NCBI RefSeq assembly: GCF_002812205.1
Contig: NZ_NPEA01000006.1
Coordinates: 279,075-343,074, forward strand
Reading direction: 5' to 3'
DNA from: Leptospira neocaledonica
Lineage (GTDB): Bacteria > Spirochaetota > Leptospiria > Leptospirales > Leptospiraceae
DNA length: 64,000 bases
Made by a program: the position numbers and the translations under genes. The notes under the pieces are model-generated. The model saw nothing but the letters and a program-made list of their open reading frames with translations. It had not been told where the DNA came from and did no database searches. Positions 48,450-57,469 of this stretch are shown one piece after another (position 1 is the stretch's first letter; each line of letters starts with the position of its first letter).

Positions 48450-48995
48450 ATGAGACAGACGAAATCAGACTTAATCGATTCTCTCGAAATCCTATTTTCA
48501 AGATTTGCGGAATTACTACTTAGGATCTCCGAAAGGAACTATACTCGTCCTCTACATTTATTGTCCGGGGTAAGTATAGGAAAACAGGTCCGCCATTGTT
48601 TAGAATTTGCGGAAGCAGTATTGAACGGTTATGATACAGGGCTTGTTTCCTATGATCAAAGAGAAAGAAATCCTCTCTATGAAAATTTTCCCCAGGCGGC
48701 TGCCGATCGTCTTTTAGAATTAAAGAAAGAATTCGAAAGAAGAGATTGGGAAGGAGAGGTCCAAGTTTCTTACTTGATACATTCTTCTTTAGGGTCGGAG
48801 AATGTGGTAATGTCTTCTTGGGAAAGAGAGCTACTTTATCTACAAGAACATACTATTCACCACGAAGCGATCATTAGAGTGGCACTCGAACATGATCTTG
48901 GGTTCGAAGATATTCCGGAAAATTTCGGATTTGCAATCTCTACCCTACAATATAATACCAATCGGCTCATCCTAGCTTGGGATCCAGTCATCTAA
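48450..48995 (+). CDS. DinB/YfiT-like four-helix protein
   Basis: About 181 residues from ATG 48450 (MRQTKSDLIDSLEILFSRF). His residues in VRHCLEFAEAVL and LQEHTIHHEAIIRVAL are placed as the metal-binding triad of DinB-type four-helix bundles, which often act as thiol-dependent S-transferases. The frame stays open back to 48300 within pstB, but that part crosses the pst terminator and is not credible as protein. No good ribosome site is seen. It is followed after one base by the ATP-grasp gene, so the pair probably works together. Confidence 0.75.
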   Translation: MRQTKSDLIDSLEILFSRFAELLLRISERNYTRPLHLLSGVSIGKQVRHCLEFAEAVLNGYDTGLVSYDQRERNPLYENFPQAAADRLLELKKEFERRDWEGEVQVSYLIHSSLGSENVVMSSWERELLYLQEHTIHHEAIIRVALEHDLGFEDIPENFGFAISTLQYNTNRLILAWDPVI

Positions 48996-48996
48996 A

Positions 48997-50073
48997 ATGT
49001 TAGAGACACAGACAGAACAAGATTTGCTCAAACAATCTGATCCAATGGAATTTTGGCCCACTTGGAAATTGTATCTGCCTTTGATCCCTTATATTGCTTT
49101 TGAATCGATCCGATCCATTCGATCCGGATCCATTTCTTCTTTAGGATTTGGAACAATTGCTGCCGCTAATCCAGGCATCCCATTAGGAGGACTCGTAGGC
49201 GAATCCAAATATCAAATCTTACAGAAAATAAATCCTACACATGTATTAAAATTCTTTTTAGTTCCTAAAGGTTCCAAAGACGTAAATTCCATTTTAGAAA
49301 AAATGAATACTCTTGGATTAGGATTTCCCGTCATACTAAAACCCGATTCAGGACAAAGAGGACAAGGAGTCAGAAAAATCCAAAACGAGAAACATTTAGA
49401 AGAATGTTTACTGGAATCGAACGTGGATTTGCTCGTCCAAGAATACCACCCTGGCCCATTTGAGGTCGGAGTCTTTTATTATAGATATCCGAATGAGACC
49501 AAAGGTAGAATATTTTCTATCACTAGGAAAGTGTTTCCCAAATTACTAGGAAATGGGATTTCCACTCTTTCAAAATTAGTAGAAAATCATCCCAGATTTA
49601 AAATACAGAAAGATAGATTTCAAAAAAGATTTTCGGATACTTGGGACAAAATCCCTAAATTGGGAGAGAATATTTTTCTATCGGAAGCCGGAAACCATTG
49701 CCAGGGAACCTTATTTTTGGACGGTTCGGAATGGATTACTCCCGAATTAGAAAACAAGATCCATGAAATTTCCTTGTCCTTTACCGGTTTTTATTTCGGA
49801 AGATACGATATCCGATTCTCCTCTCTCAAAGATTTTTTAGAAGGAAAAGATCTTCACATAGTGGAGTTAAACGGAGTTACCTCCGAGTCTACGAACTTAT
49901 ACGATCCAAGATTTTCTTTCAAAGAAAGGTATTCCATACTATTCTCCCAATGGAAAATACTATTTAAAATTTCAAGACAGTCCAAGGCGAAAGGCGCCGG
50001 CCTATTCTCCATATTAAAGGAATTGTACAATTTTTATTTCGGGAACAGGATTGTGTCCGATCTTTCCAGTTGA
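48997..50073 (+). CDS. ATP-grasp family ligase, substrate unknown
   Basis: 358 residues. GFPVILKPDSGQRGQGVRKI (about 108-128) is the nucleotide-binding start of an ATP-grasp fold, LVQEYHPGPFEVGVFYYRYPNETKGRIFSITRKV follows, and FYFGRYDIRF with LHIVELNGVTSESTNLYDPRF (about 288-308) supplies the metal-binding Asp/Glu/Asn. Such enzymes form acyl-phosphate intermediates and ligate an amine or thiol. The N-terminal 100 residues have no recognised domain. It is transcribed with the DinB-like gene, one base apart. Substrate is not deducible. Confidence 0.8.
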   Translation: MLETQTEQDLLKQSDPMEFWPTWKLYLPLIPYIAFESIRSIRSGSISSLGFGTIAAANPGIPLGGLVGESKYQILQKINPTHVLKFFLVPKGSKDVNSILEKMNTLGLGFPVILKPDSGQRGQGVRKIQNEKHLEECLLESNVDLLVQEYHPGPFEVGVFYYRYPNETKGRIFSITRKVFPKLLGNGISTLSKLVENHPRFKIQKDRFQKRFSDTWDKIPKLGENIFLSEAGNHCQGTLFLDGSEWITPELENKIHEISLSFTGFYFGRYDIRFSSLKDFLEGKDLHIVELNGVTSESTNLYDPRFSFKERYSILFSQWKILFKISRQSKAKGAGLFSILKELYNFYFGNRIVSDLSS

Positions 50074-50151
50074 GGCTTGCAATTTTTTCTGGAATGTGAA
50101 AGTTTTATCTCTGCTCTAAATATTTAAATTTCTCAAGTTCCGGAGAATTTT

Positions 50152-51366
50152 ATGAAACAAAAGTTAGTCCAGCTCATTTACCTGATCTTCGGAGATCCCA
50201 AAAAGAACTCCCTGGAACATAGACTTTTTAACGCCATCTCCCTAGTAAACGGAAGTTTAAATATATTAGGTTCCATCTTCGAAGAACAGACGGAATATTC
50301 TCACCGGGTTATTATTCTAAATTTGATCTCCGGTTCCATTTTGCTCATTATGTATTATTTTTCCAGATTTAAGAATATTTATTATGTTCTTTTCTGGCCA
50401 TTAAACCTAACGATACTCATATACTTATCTTCTCTCTGGTTTTTACATGGGGGTTCTAACGGAGGAAACCATTATTATTTTATCCCTGCGCTGGTGATCG
50501 CCACTATTCTTTTAAAAAATCATAATATCTTTTTCATTTATGCGTTTTACGCTTTTGTAACCGGCTTCTTATACATATTCGAATATTTTTATCCGAATTT
50601 TATCGTACCTCAAAAAGATCGGGATGCAGAATATATGGACCTGGGAGGAAATTATATCTTCGTCCAGATCCTGACAGGGATACTTATCTTTATACTCAGC
50701 AGGAATCTTAATATAGAAAGAAAAAAATCGGATAATCTTCTTCGAAACATTCTTCCCGAATCAATCGCAGACGAATTAAAAATGAACGATACTGTCCAGC
50801 CAAAACGTTATGATAGTGTTACAGTATTATTCACCGATATGGCGGGTTTTACCCAAATCGCAGAGAAGATGACACCGGAAGAACTAGTGAAGGAACTCCA
50901 TTTCTTTTTTGCAGAGTTTGATAAGATCGCCAAAAAATACGGCTTAGAGAAGATCAAAACAATCGGAGATGCATACATGGCAGTTGCCGGACTTCCTACC
51001 CCAAACCACACTCATGCAAGAGATGCCGTTTTCTGCGGATTGGAATTCCAACAATTTATGAAAAAGCAAAAGGAAGAGAGACAAAGTTTGGGCCTTCCTA
51101 CTTGGGAATTACGTTTAGGAATCCATACAGGAAGTGTAGTGGCTGGAGTGATAGGAACTGAAAAATTTGCCTATGATATCTGGGGAGATACAGTTAACAC
51201 AGCAAGTCGGATGGAGAGTTCCGGAGTCGCGGGAGAAGTCAATATATCCCTAGATACATTCCACTTTGTGCGAGAAGATTTTATCTGCGAGTCTAGGGGA
51301 CTGATCAAGGCCAAGAACAAGGGAGAGATCGAAATGTTTTTGGTGAAGGGGGCCAGAGAAGCATAA
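50152..51366 (+). CDS. Membrane class III adenylate cyclase
   Basis: 404 residues. The N-terminal half has six membrane helices (about 30-195) with no known sensor domain, then a linker and a class III cyclase domain (about 215-400). Metal ligands are in VLFTDMAGFTQIAEKM and KTIGDAYMAVAGLP. The purine-selecting pair is Lys (in IKTIGDAY) and Asp (in AYDIWGDTVNTASRME), as in true adenylate cyclases, and the transition-state Asn and Arg are both in NTASRME. So it should make cAMP. Monocistronic between the ATP-grasp and MBOAT genes. Confidence 0.92.
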   Translation: MKQKLVQLIYLIFGDPKKNSLEHRLFNAISLVNGSLNILGSIFEEQTEYSHRVIILNLISGSILLIMYYFSRFKNIYYVLFWPLNLTILIYLSSLWFLHGGSNGGNHYYFIPALVIATILLKNHNIFFIYAFYAFVTGFLYIFEYFYPNFIVPQKDRDAEYMDLGGNYIFVQILTGILIFILSRNLNIERKKSDNLLRNILPESIADELKMNDTVQPKRYDSVTVLFTDMAGFTQIAEKMTPEELVKELHFFFAEFDKIAKKYGLEKIKTIGDAYMAVAGLPTPNHTHARDAVFCGLEFQQFMKKQKEERQSLGLPTWELRLGIHTGSVVAGVIGTEKFAYDIWGDTVNTASRMESSGVAGEVNISLDTFHFVREDFICESRGLIKAKNKGEIEMFLVKGAREA

Positions 51367-51424
51367 TAGGTTCTTGACCTAAGGGTCCCAGGAAAGAATT
51401 TGAACCAGTCAGATTTTCTTTCCC

Positions 51425-52834
51425 ATGAATTTTAATAGTTTTGGATTTTTCATATTCCTACTGATTACCTTTGTTCTTTATTATCTTCCTTTTTTAAAAA
51501 GATTCCAACTTCTGACAGTCGTTGCCGCAAGTTTTTATTTTTACGCATATACTGATCCTTGGTTGCTTATCCTGCTCTTGTTCTCCATCTTCTGGAACGC
51601 GAGTATCGTATATCTGATCCAGGCCCCGGATTTCAAATCCAAAAAAGGAGTCTTGGCCTTAGGCGTGGTCCTGAATCTAAGCGTATTATTCTTCTTTAAA
51701 TATAGCGGATTGTTCGCTAAAACTTTTTTAGGAAGCTCGGGATCCTCGGATCTACATTGGATCTTCCTAATCCCTCTTCCGATCGGTATTTCTTTTTATA
51801 CCTTCCACGGGATAAGCATGGTAGTGGATTTTTATCGGATAGGTTCCGAAATTTTCAAGGAGAAGGTCCCTTATCCTAAGCTCGTCCTACAATCTTCTCT
51901 ATATATTAATTTTTTCCCTCAGTTGGTAGCCGGCCCTATCGTGAAGGCAAAGGAATTTTTTCCCCAGATAAAAACAAAAAATTTCAAGGATATTCCTTGG
52001 ATCCAAGCTGCAAAGATATTGATTTTGGGATATTTTCTAAAAACCGTAATCGCAGATAATCTAAATGATCTTACGTTCGTTATCGATTTTCCATATAATA
52101 CTCATCATTCTACTCTCACTTTAATACTTTTGATCTTCGGTTATTCTGCGCAGATCTTTGCTGATTTTGCGGGTTATTCTTTGATCGCAATAGGTACTGC
52201 GTTCTTATTCGGTTATAAGTTACCGACCAATTTCAATTTTCCTTATATATCCTCTAACTTTTCGGAATTTTGGAGAAGATGGCATATCTCTCTTTCTACA
52301 TGGCTTAGGGACTATTTGTATATCCCCTTGGGTGGAAATCGAAAGGGAAATTTCAGGACTTATATAAATCTATTTTTGGTTATGGCCTTGGGTGGACTTT
52401 GGCATGGAGCAGAATGGAGATATATGGTCTGGGGAATTGGACATGGACTCTTATTACTAGTCGAAAGATTTTTGGATCAGAATCTACCGTTCAGATTACC
52501 GGAGAATCGTTTTTTCTCCTTTATAAAAGCCGGATTCGTATTCTTGAGTGTTTCCCTTCTATGGTTATTATTCCGATTACCTGATTTCGGAACTGCGATT
52601 AAATATTTAAAATTAGTAGGTACAAACGTAAGTTTGGGAACAGACTGGGAGCTTTGTACTTTCTTAATATTCTTTTCCATTCCCGTATTCTTTTATCATT
52701 TTTATGGATGGTATAAGGAGAAATATCCGGAAGAAACGATCGAGAAAGTTTCCATTATGGGTTATGCATTCCTTCTATTCCTGATCGTTCTGAATAAGGG
52801 ACCTTCTGCCGCGTTTATCTATTTTCAGTTTTAA
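51425..52834 (+). CDS. MBOAT-family membrane O-acyltransferase
   Basis: 469 residues with about ten or more helices. The central family block is SNFSEFWRRWHISLSTWLRDYLYIPLGGNRKGNFRTYINLFLVMALGGLWHGAEWRYMVWGIGHG, with the invariant His in GGLWHGAEW. It is of the AlgI/DltB type, which transfers acyl groups across the inner membrane to a polysaccharide or protein. Start at ATG 51425. It is followed after two bases by an SGNH-type membrane protein, an arrangement like AlgI-AlgJ/X and DltB-DltD. Confidence 0.92.
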   Translation: MNFNSFGFFIFLLITFVLYYLPFLKRFQLLTVVAASFYFYAYTDPWLLILLLFSIFWNASIVYLIQAPDFKSKKGVLALGVVLNLSVLFFFKYSGLFAKTFLGSSGSSDLHWIFLIPLPIGISFYTFHGISMVVDFYRIGSEIFKEKVPYPKLVLQSSLYINFFPQLVAGPIVKAKEFFPQIKTKNFKDIPWIQAAKILILGYFLKTVIADNLNDLTFVIDFPYNTHHSTLTLILLIFGYSAQIFADFAGYSLIAIGTAFLFGYKLPTNFNFPYISSNFSEFWRRWHISLSTWLRDYLYIPLGGNRKGNFRTYINLFLVMALGGLWHGAEWRYMVWGIGHGLLLLVERFLDQNLPFRLPENRFFSFIKAGFVFLSVSLLWLLFRLPDFGTAIKYLKLVGTNVSLGTDWELCTFLIFFSIPVFFYHFYGWYKEKYPEETIEKVSIMGYAFLLFLIVLNKGPSAAFIYFQF

Positions 52835-52836
52835 TT

Positions 52837-53712
52837 ATGAAATTTTTTATCCGACTTAGCATATTTTTTCTGATCTTCTTAGGATTGTATTCCTGTTTTG
52901 TATATTTTTTCTCTCCTCAGAAAATTCCAAAACAAAGCTGGTGGCAACATAATAGGGTTAGAGTAGAAAGTTTTTTAACGGAAGGAAAAGATTCCAAATT
53001 TGTGATCGTTGGCTCTTCCATGTCGGACAGAATGTTACCAAAACAAAACTCGGGCTGGTTCAATCTTTCTTTAGTGGGAGAAGGTGCGCTAACAGGATTA
53101 TCTATATTAAAAAATTCGGATACTTCTCCCAAATTTGTTCTGATAGAAGTAAACCAGCTTTCCGTTAAAGAAAATAAAAAATTTTCCCAGGAAAATACCG
53201 AGCCGTTTTTCGTTTTTACCAGAAGAACTTTCCCGGTCCTCAGATCCGAAAAACAACCATTGAACTACGCTGTAGGATTTGTGATACAATTTACGGATCG
53301 GTTTTTTGCTGCAGAAGCCAAACAAGAACCTAAAGACGAAAAAGAGGCTCTCGAAATTTCGAAAAGACTAAAAGAAGAACATCTAGAAGAAGTAAAACGT
53401 TGGTATGGAGCCGCGGTCGAACAGAAAAAGTTGAATGAAAGAATGACGTATCTATCTTCCGCTCTGAAAGATTTGGAAACAAAAGGTATCCGGCCTATTT
53501 TTTTCGAAATGCCAATGCATCCTGAAATTCTTGTCTCCGCCAAAGAAACCAGGACCAGAGAAACTGTTCTAAAAAATTTTCCTCCTTCTCAATATCTCTG
53601 GTTTATAGATGATAAAAATATCTACGAAGATAGCGATGCTCTACACCTGGCATATCCGGAAGCAGATCGATTCTTATCCAAATTAAAAGAATACGCCGAA
53701 TCCCTACCCTAA
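52837..53712 (+). CDS. SGNH/DltD-like membrane-anchored acyltransferase partner
   Basis: 291 residues. One N-terminal helix (about 5-25) anchors a periplasmic domain. VIVGSSMSDRML (about 57-68) supplies the nucleophile Ser and the C-terminal DALHLAYPEADRF the Asp-x-x-His pair of an SGNH-type hydrolase/acyltransferase, although the middle blocks are weak. The position two bases after the MBOAT gene supports a role as its periplasmic acyl-acceptor enzyme, as in DltD or AlgX. The target, perhaps LPS O-antigen or another surface glycan, is unknown. Confidence 0.75.
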   Translation: MKFFIRLSIFFLIFLGLYSCFVYFFSPQKIPKQSWWQHNRVRVESFLTEGKDSKFVIVGSSMSDRMLPKQNSGWFNLSLVGEGALTGLSILKNSDTSPKFVLIEVNQLSVKENKKFSQENTEPFFVFTRRTFPVLRSEKQPLNYAVGFVIQFTDRFFAAEAKQEPKDEKEALEISKRLKEEHLEEVKRWYGAAVEQKKLNERMTYLSSALKDLETKGIRPIFFEMPMHPEILVSAKETRTRETVLKNFPPSQYLWFIDDKNIYEDSDALHLAYPEADRFLSKLKEYAESLP

Positions 53713-53857
53713 AGGAGTTCCTACCCTCTTAACTTGGTATTTCTCCGCAATCGGGCTATATTAAACATTTTATTCAATATAACAGAATTTTCTGGTATCC
53801 AAGAAGACCTGATTCCAAAATTCTTGGACTAGTAAATCCCCACCAATAGGTGATCCA

Positions 53858-54685
53858 ATGAACAAAAAAATATTTATCATATTACTTACCCTTCTTCCTT
53901 TTCTCGCCGCTTGCGGAAAGAAAGAAGCTCCCAATCTCCCTGGAGATAGAAAGAACCTGAAGATAGGGATTTGTCCCGGGCCTTACGGGGATCTTTTGAA
54001 AAAAGGTGTTTTTCCGGATCTAGAGAAGAAAGGATACAAGATAGAGATCGTTCAGTTCAGCGACTATATCCAACCCAATCTTGCATTAGCTTCCGGTGAT
54101 ATAGATGCAAATTTGTTCCAGCATCTTCCTTATCTGAAAAAATTTACTGCGGATAAAAATCTAAAATTAAGCCCCATTATCAATATCCCAACTGCTCCTA
54201 TGTCGGTGTTTGCAGGAAAGACCAAAAATCCTAAGGATATAAAGGAGAAGGCCTCCATCGCTCTTCCAAACGATCCAACTAATTTGTTAAGAGCCTTAAA
54301 ACTTTTTCAAGAATTAGGTTTTATTAAAGTAAATCCAGATGCACTTCCTACTAAGGCGTCCTTAAGCGATATTACCGAAAATAAAAAACAGATCCAGTTC
54401 TTACCTTTAGAAGCGGCTCAACTTCCAAGATCTTTAGAAAGCACAGACTTTTCGGCGATCAACGGAAATTTTGCGATCGCATCCGGATTGGATCTGACAA
54501 AAGCAGTGATCTTGGAAAAATTAGCAGAAGAACATAAAAACATTATCGTGGTTCGAGAAACAGAAAAAGACAGCGTATTCGCCAAGGATATAGTCGAGGC
54601 AGTACAGTCTGAAAACTTCGAGACAATTGTAGACCAAGACTTTAAAGGATTCCAAAAGCCGGAATGGTTCGGGAAACGGAAATAA
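53858..54685 (+). CDS. metQ: D-methionine ABC transporter substrate-binding lipoprotein MetQ
   Basis: 275 residues, NlpA/MetQ family. Lipobox LLPFLAAC, then KIGICPGPYGDLLKKGVFPDLEKKGYKIEIVQFSDYIQPNLALASGDIDANLFQHLPYL, all typical. It binds methionine at the inner membrane for MetNI. Its 3' end overlaps metN by 22 bp. An AGGTGATCC lies before the ATG. No SAM riboswitch or Met box is evident in the leader. Confidence 0.93.
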   Translation: MNKKIFIILLTLLPFLAACGKKEAPNLPGDRKNLKIGICPGPYGDLLKKGVFPDLEKKGYKIEIVQFSDYIQPNLALASGDIDANLFQHLPYLKKFTADKNLKLSPIINIPTAPMSVFAGKTKNPKDIKEKASIALPNDPTNLLRALKLFQELGFIKVNPDALPTKASLSDITENKKQIQFLPLEAAQLPRSLESTDFSAINGNFAIASGLDLTKAVILEKLAEEHKNIIVVRETEKDSVFAKDIVEAVQSENFETIVDQDFKGFQKPEWFGKRK

Positions 54686-55704
54686 AAGAAAACCCACAAA
54701 TTATATTAGAATTTCGGAACGTTTTTAAAACGTTTCCGAAATCTATATATCCTTCTATTGAGGATATCTCTTTAAAAATAGATAAGGGAGAAATTTTCGG
54801 TATTATAGGGACTACGGGAGCCGGAAAAAGTACTCTACTTAGATTTGCAAATTTACTAGAAACACCCGATTCAGGTCAGGTATTCTTTCAATCCGAAGAC
54901 ATCTCCCATTTAAAAGGAGAAACACTCAGGCGCCATAGATCCAAAGTTGGAATGGTATTCCAACAATCCCATCTAGTATTAAATAAAAAAGTTTTCGACA
55001 ATATCGCACTCCCTTTAAAGGCTTCTGGCTGGAAAAAAGAAGAGATCCGTTCCAGAGTGATCGAACTGCTTTCCTTAATCGGACTCGAAGACAAAATCGA
55101 CGCTTATCCGAATCAACTCAGTGGCGGACAAAAGCAAAGAGTGGGAATTGCAAGAGCGATCGCAAATCATCCCACTCTACTCTTATGTGACGAACCGACT
55201 TCTGCATTAGATCCGGAAACCACTCGTTCCATTTTAGGACTTCTGAGAGACATTCATAAAAAATTTTCCATCACCATTCTGATCGTAACCCACGAAATGA
55301 ATGTAGTACGAGAGATCTGCAATTCGGTAGCAGTATTAGAAAAAGGCAAATTGATCGAAACTGGTTCCGTATACTCCTTATTTGCAGATCCTTCTCAAGA
55401 AATTACTAAAAAACTTACAGGTCACGCGTTCACGAATTCTATCCCGGAAGAGACCTTGGCAAGAACAGAAGGAAGGATATTGAGAGTAGTCCTGAAAAAC
55501 GAGATCGCCACCGAACCTGTGCTCGGAAAAGTCATCCGTGCTACAAACCAAGTTCCGAATATTATCCATAGTAAAATTGAATATATTTCAGGACGACCGA
55601 TTGGTGTTTTTTATCTAGAAACGGATCCTTCCGACAATAGTACGGACACAATTAAAGCAGCATTCGTTCGATATGGAGCAAGTGTGGAGGAAATTTTCAG
55701 ATGA
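54664..55704 (+). CDS. metN: Methionine ABC transporter ATPase MetN
   Basis: 346 residues. Walker A GTTGAGKST (49-57), GMVFQQSHLVLNKKVFDNIALPL, LSGGQKQRVGIARAIANHPTLLLCDEPTSALDPE and the H-loop IVTHEMNVVREICNSVAVLEKG are intact. The C-terminal NIL domain (about 265-346), the methionine-sensing regulatory part, is present. The ATG at 54664 lies inside metQ. metI overlaps its end by four bases, so the three genes are one tightly coupled operon. Confidence 0.94.
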   Translation: MVRETEIKENPQIILEFRNVFKTFPKSIYPSIEDISLKIDKGEIFGIIGTTGAGKSTLLRFANLLETPDSGQVFFQSEDISHLKGETLRRHRSKVGMVFQQSHLVLNKKVFDNIALPLKASGWKKEEIRSRVIELLSLIGLEDKIDAYPNQLSGGQKQRVGIARAIANHPTLLLCDEPTSALDPETTRSILGLLRDIHKKFSITILIVTHEMNVVREICNSVAVLEKGKLIETGSVYSLFADPSQEITKKLTGHAFTNSIPEETLARTEGRILRVVLKNEIATEPVLGKVIRATNQVPNIIHSKIEYISGRPIGVFYLETDPSDNSTDTIKAAFVRYGASVEEIFR

Positions 55705-56375
55705 ATTTTTCCAAGTGGATCGAATTATTTCCTGAACTAGTTAACGCATTCGCACAAACATTCCTAATGCTTGGGATCTCCTTATCTTCTGCTTTGGTAT
55801 TCGGAATTCCTTTGGGATTTTTAATCTATCTCACCGATAAAAAATTATTCATTCCGAATAGATTTTTTCATACAATACTCGGAGTATTAGCGAACTTGAT
55901 CCGATCGATTCCATTCGTGATCTTACTCGTCGCACTTATACCACTCACTCAATCCTTGGTAGGAACTACAATCGGCCCTCTTGCTGCCTCGGTTCCACTA
56001 TCCGTAGCTGCAATTCCATTCTTAGCCAGGTTAGTCGAAACATCACTGAGAGAAATTCCGGAAGGTGTTTTAGAAGCTGCAGTTTCTACGGGAGCAAAAC
56101 TATCTTTGATCATCAAAGAAGTTCTAATACCGGAAGCATTGCCGGGAATTTTTTCAGCAATTACAGTCACTATCATCAGTTTATTAGGGTATTCTGCGAT
56201 GGCCGGAATTGTAGGTGGAGGAGGGATCGGAGATCTTGCGATCCGATTCGGATATTATAGATACGAGGATGATATTATGTTCGCGACGGTTTTTGTGCTG
56301 ATCGCATTAGTTCAGACTTTCCAATGGATCGGAGACAAAACCCGTAAAAAAAGCGATAAACGAGTCTCGCATTAG
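55701..56375 (+). CDS. metI: Methionine ABC transporter permease MetI
   Basis: 224 residues with five or six helices. FGIPLGFLIYLTDKKLF, LANLIRSIPFVILLVALIPLTQSLVGTTIGPLAASVPLSVAAIPFLARLVETSLREIPEGVLEAAVSTGAKLSLIIKEVLIPEALPGIFSAIT is the typical MetI block with the EAA loop. Start overlaps metN (ATGA). It ends the metQNI operon. Confidence 0.94.
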   Translation: MNFSKWIELFPELVNAFAQTFLMLGISLSSALVFGIPLGFLIYLTDKKLFIPNRFFHTILGVLANLIRSIPFVILLVALIPLTQSLVGTTIGPLAASVPLSVAAIPFLARLVETSLREIPEGVLEAAVSTGAKLSLIIKEVLIPEALPGIFSAITVTIISLLGYSAMAGIVGGGGIGDLAIRFGYYRYEDDIMFATVFVLIALVQTFQWIGDKTRKKSDKRVSH

Positions 56376-56410
56376 TTTTATATTAAGGAGAATATTTTAC
56401 ACTACCCGAT

Positions 56411-56440
56411 TAAAAAGAATCCGCAAGTAGACCTGCGGAT
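56411..56440 (-). terminator. Terminator for the minus-strand redox operon
   Basis: Stem ATCCGCA (56419-56425) with TGCGGAT (56434-56440), eight-base loop. On the minus strand it is followed by TCTTTTTA, so it can end the operon whose last gene stops at 56523. Confidence 0.6.
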
Positions 56441-56522
56441 CAAATGTTGTGGTAATGAAAGCGGCACCGTCTCATTTTCCGAGAAAAACGATCCGGTCCC
56501 GACCATTGCATATTCATAAATA

Positions 56523-57011
56523 TTAATTATCAAATGCTCCTAAGGAAACCCATTCACTTCCTTCCTTTTTATATCTAAGAACTCCTTTCAAAGGAATGAT
56601 CTGCCCACTCTTCGCATCATACCAACGAGAAGAAGAAAGGTTCGCGAGCAATGAAAAATGTAATAACTTCTCCGTTCCGGATTTATTTGTGGAATTTTGC
56701 ATCACCCAGCCTACATATTCCCTATGATATCTCCCTTCTTGGGCATGATGAACGTAATTACGAACATCTTCTTTTAGTTTTACGTTCGCGGAGAAGGGAA
56801 CAAACAGCAATTCTTTACTTCCTGAGGAAAAAGATTCCTTCACAGGGATCGCTTTGTCCGCATGTATATCTTCAACGGTTCCAAATAGAGAAAGTCCCTT
56901 TTCCAGATCGGATCTATATCTGGAATCGCTGATCTCAGATCCGCAAAAAACCAAGAAGGAGAATAAAATCAAAATGATTCCTGAAAACAAAATAGATCTG
57001 ACCATATTCAT
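56523..57011 (-). CDS. Lipoprotein of redox operon, function unknown
   Basis: 162 residues. MNMVRSILFSGIILILFSFLVFC gives lipobox LVFC with Cys23, then GSEISDSRYRSDLEKGLSLFGTVEDIH. The rest is beta-rich (WVMQNSTNKSGTEKLLHFSLLANLSSSRWYDAKSGQIIPLKGVLRYKKEG). Unrecognised. Last gene of the peroxidase operon, five bases after the cytochrome gene, so it probably supports the same envelope redox process. Confidence 0.65.
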   Translation of the reverse strand: MNMVRSILFSGIILILFSFLVFCGSEISDSRYRSDLEKGLSLFGTVEDIHADKAIPVKESFSSGSKELLFVPFSANVKLKEDVRNYVHHAQEGRYHREYVGWVMQNSTNKSGTEKLLHFSLLANLSSSRWYDAKSGQIIPLKGVLRYKKEGSEWVSLGAFDN

Positions 57012-57016
57012 TTCCT

Positions 57017-57460
57017 CTAATGTTTTCCAGGAACCAAGACAGAGTTCCTTCTCTCAAACATGATATAAGCTTCCAATGCAATCATTTTTGGATCGTCATA
57101 AGCCAAGGGTTTTCCTTGCAGAGGATTCTGGATGCACCAGTTGATCATCTCCCTTAAGGTGGAAACTTTACCGATCTGTTTCTGGAATTTAGGATAGGTT
57201 TCAGGATGTGTATTGGTCGCATTTGGATGGCACATGGCGCATTGGACTGTATTACCTCCCAGTTGAGGGCCATGAAATAGTTTCTCTCCTTGTGCGACTG
57301 TTTCCATAAAGGCTGCATTCCATTTATCCACATTCGATTTCTCCCAGTCATCTCCGAAGACAAGGGATACAATTCCGAAAGTAAAAAAGAATACAGAAAC
57401 AAAGATCCCGAATAAAATTTTGGATTTAGATTTATCTCTAAAAGTATGCGGATAGTCCAT
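57017..57460 (-). CDS. Membrane-anchored SoxA-like cytochrome c
   Basis: 147 residues. An uncleaved signal helix (about 15-36) anchors it. One haem motif CAMCH (74-78) and a C-terminal REMINWCIQNPLQGKPLAYDDPKMIALEAYI segment follow, which resembles the second half of SoxA/cytochromes of the SoxAX type, with an isolated Cys109 where other members have a second CxxCH and a possible Met126 ligand. It probably passes electrons between the di-haem peroxidase and the membrane. It lies nine bases after the metallophosphoesterase gene. Confidence 0.8.
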   Translation of the reverse strand: MDYPHTFRDKSKSKILFGIFVSVFFFTFGIVSLVFGDDWEKSNVDKWNAAFMETVAQGEKLFHGPQLGGNTVQCAMCHPNATNTHPETYPKFQKQIGKVSTLREMINWCIQNPLQGKPLAYDDPKMIALEAYIMFERRNSVLVPGKH

Positions 57461-57469
57461 AAAGTTCTC

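Noticed and set aside
53713..53857. SAM riboswitch before metQ
   Set aside because: The leader is short and AT-rich and shows none of the conserved stems.
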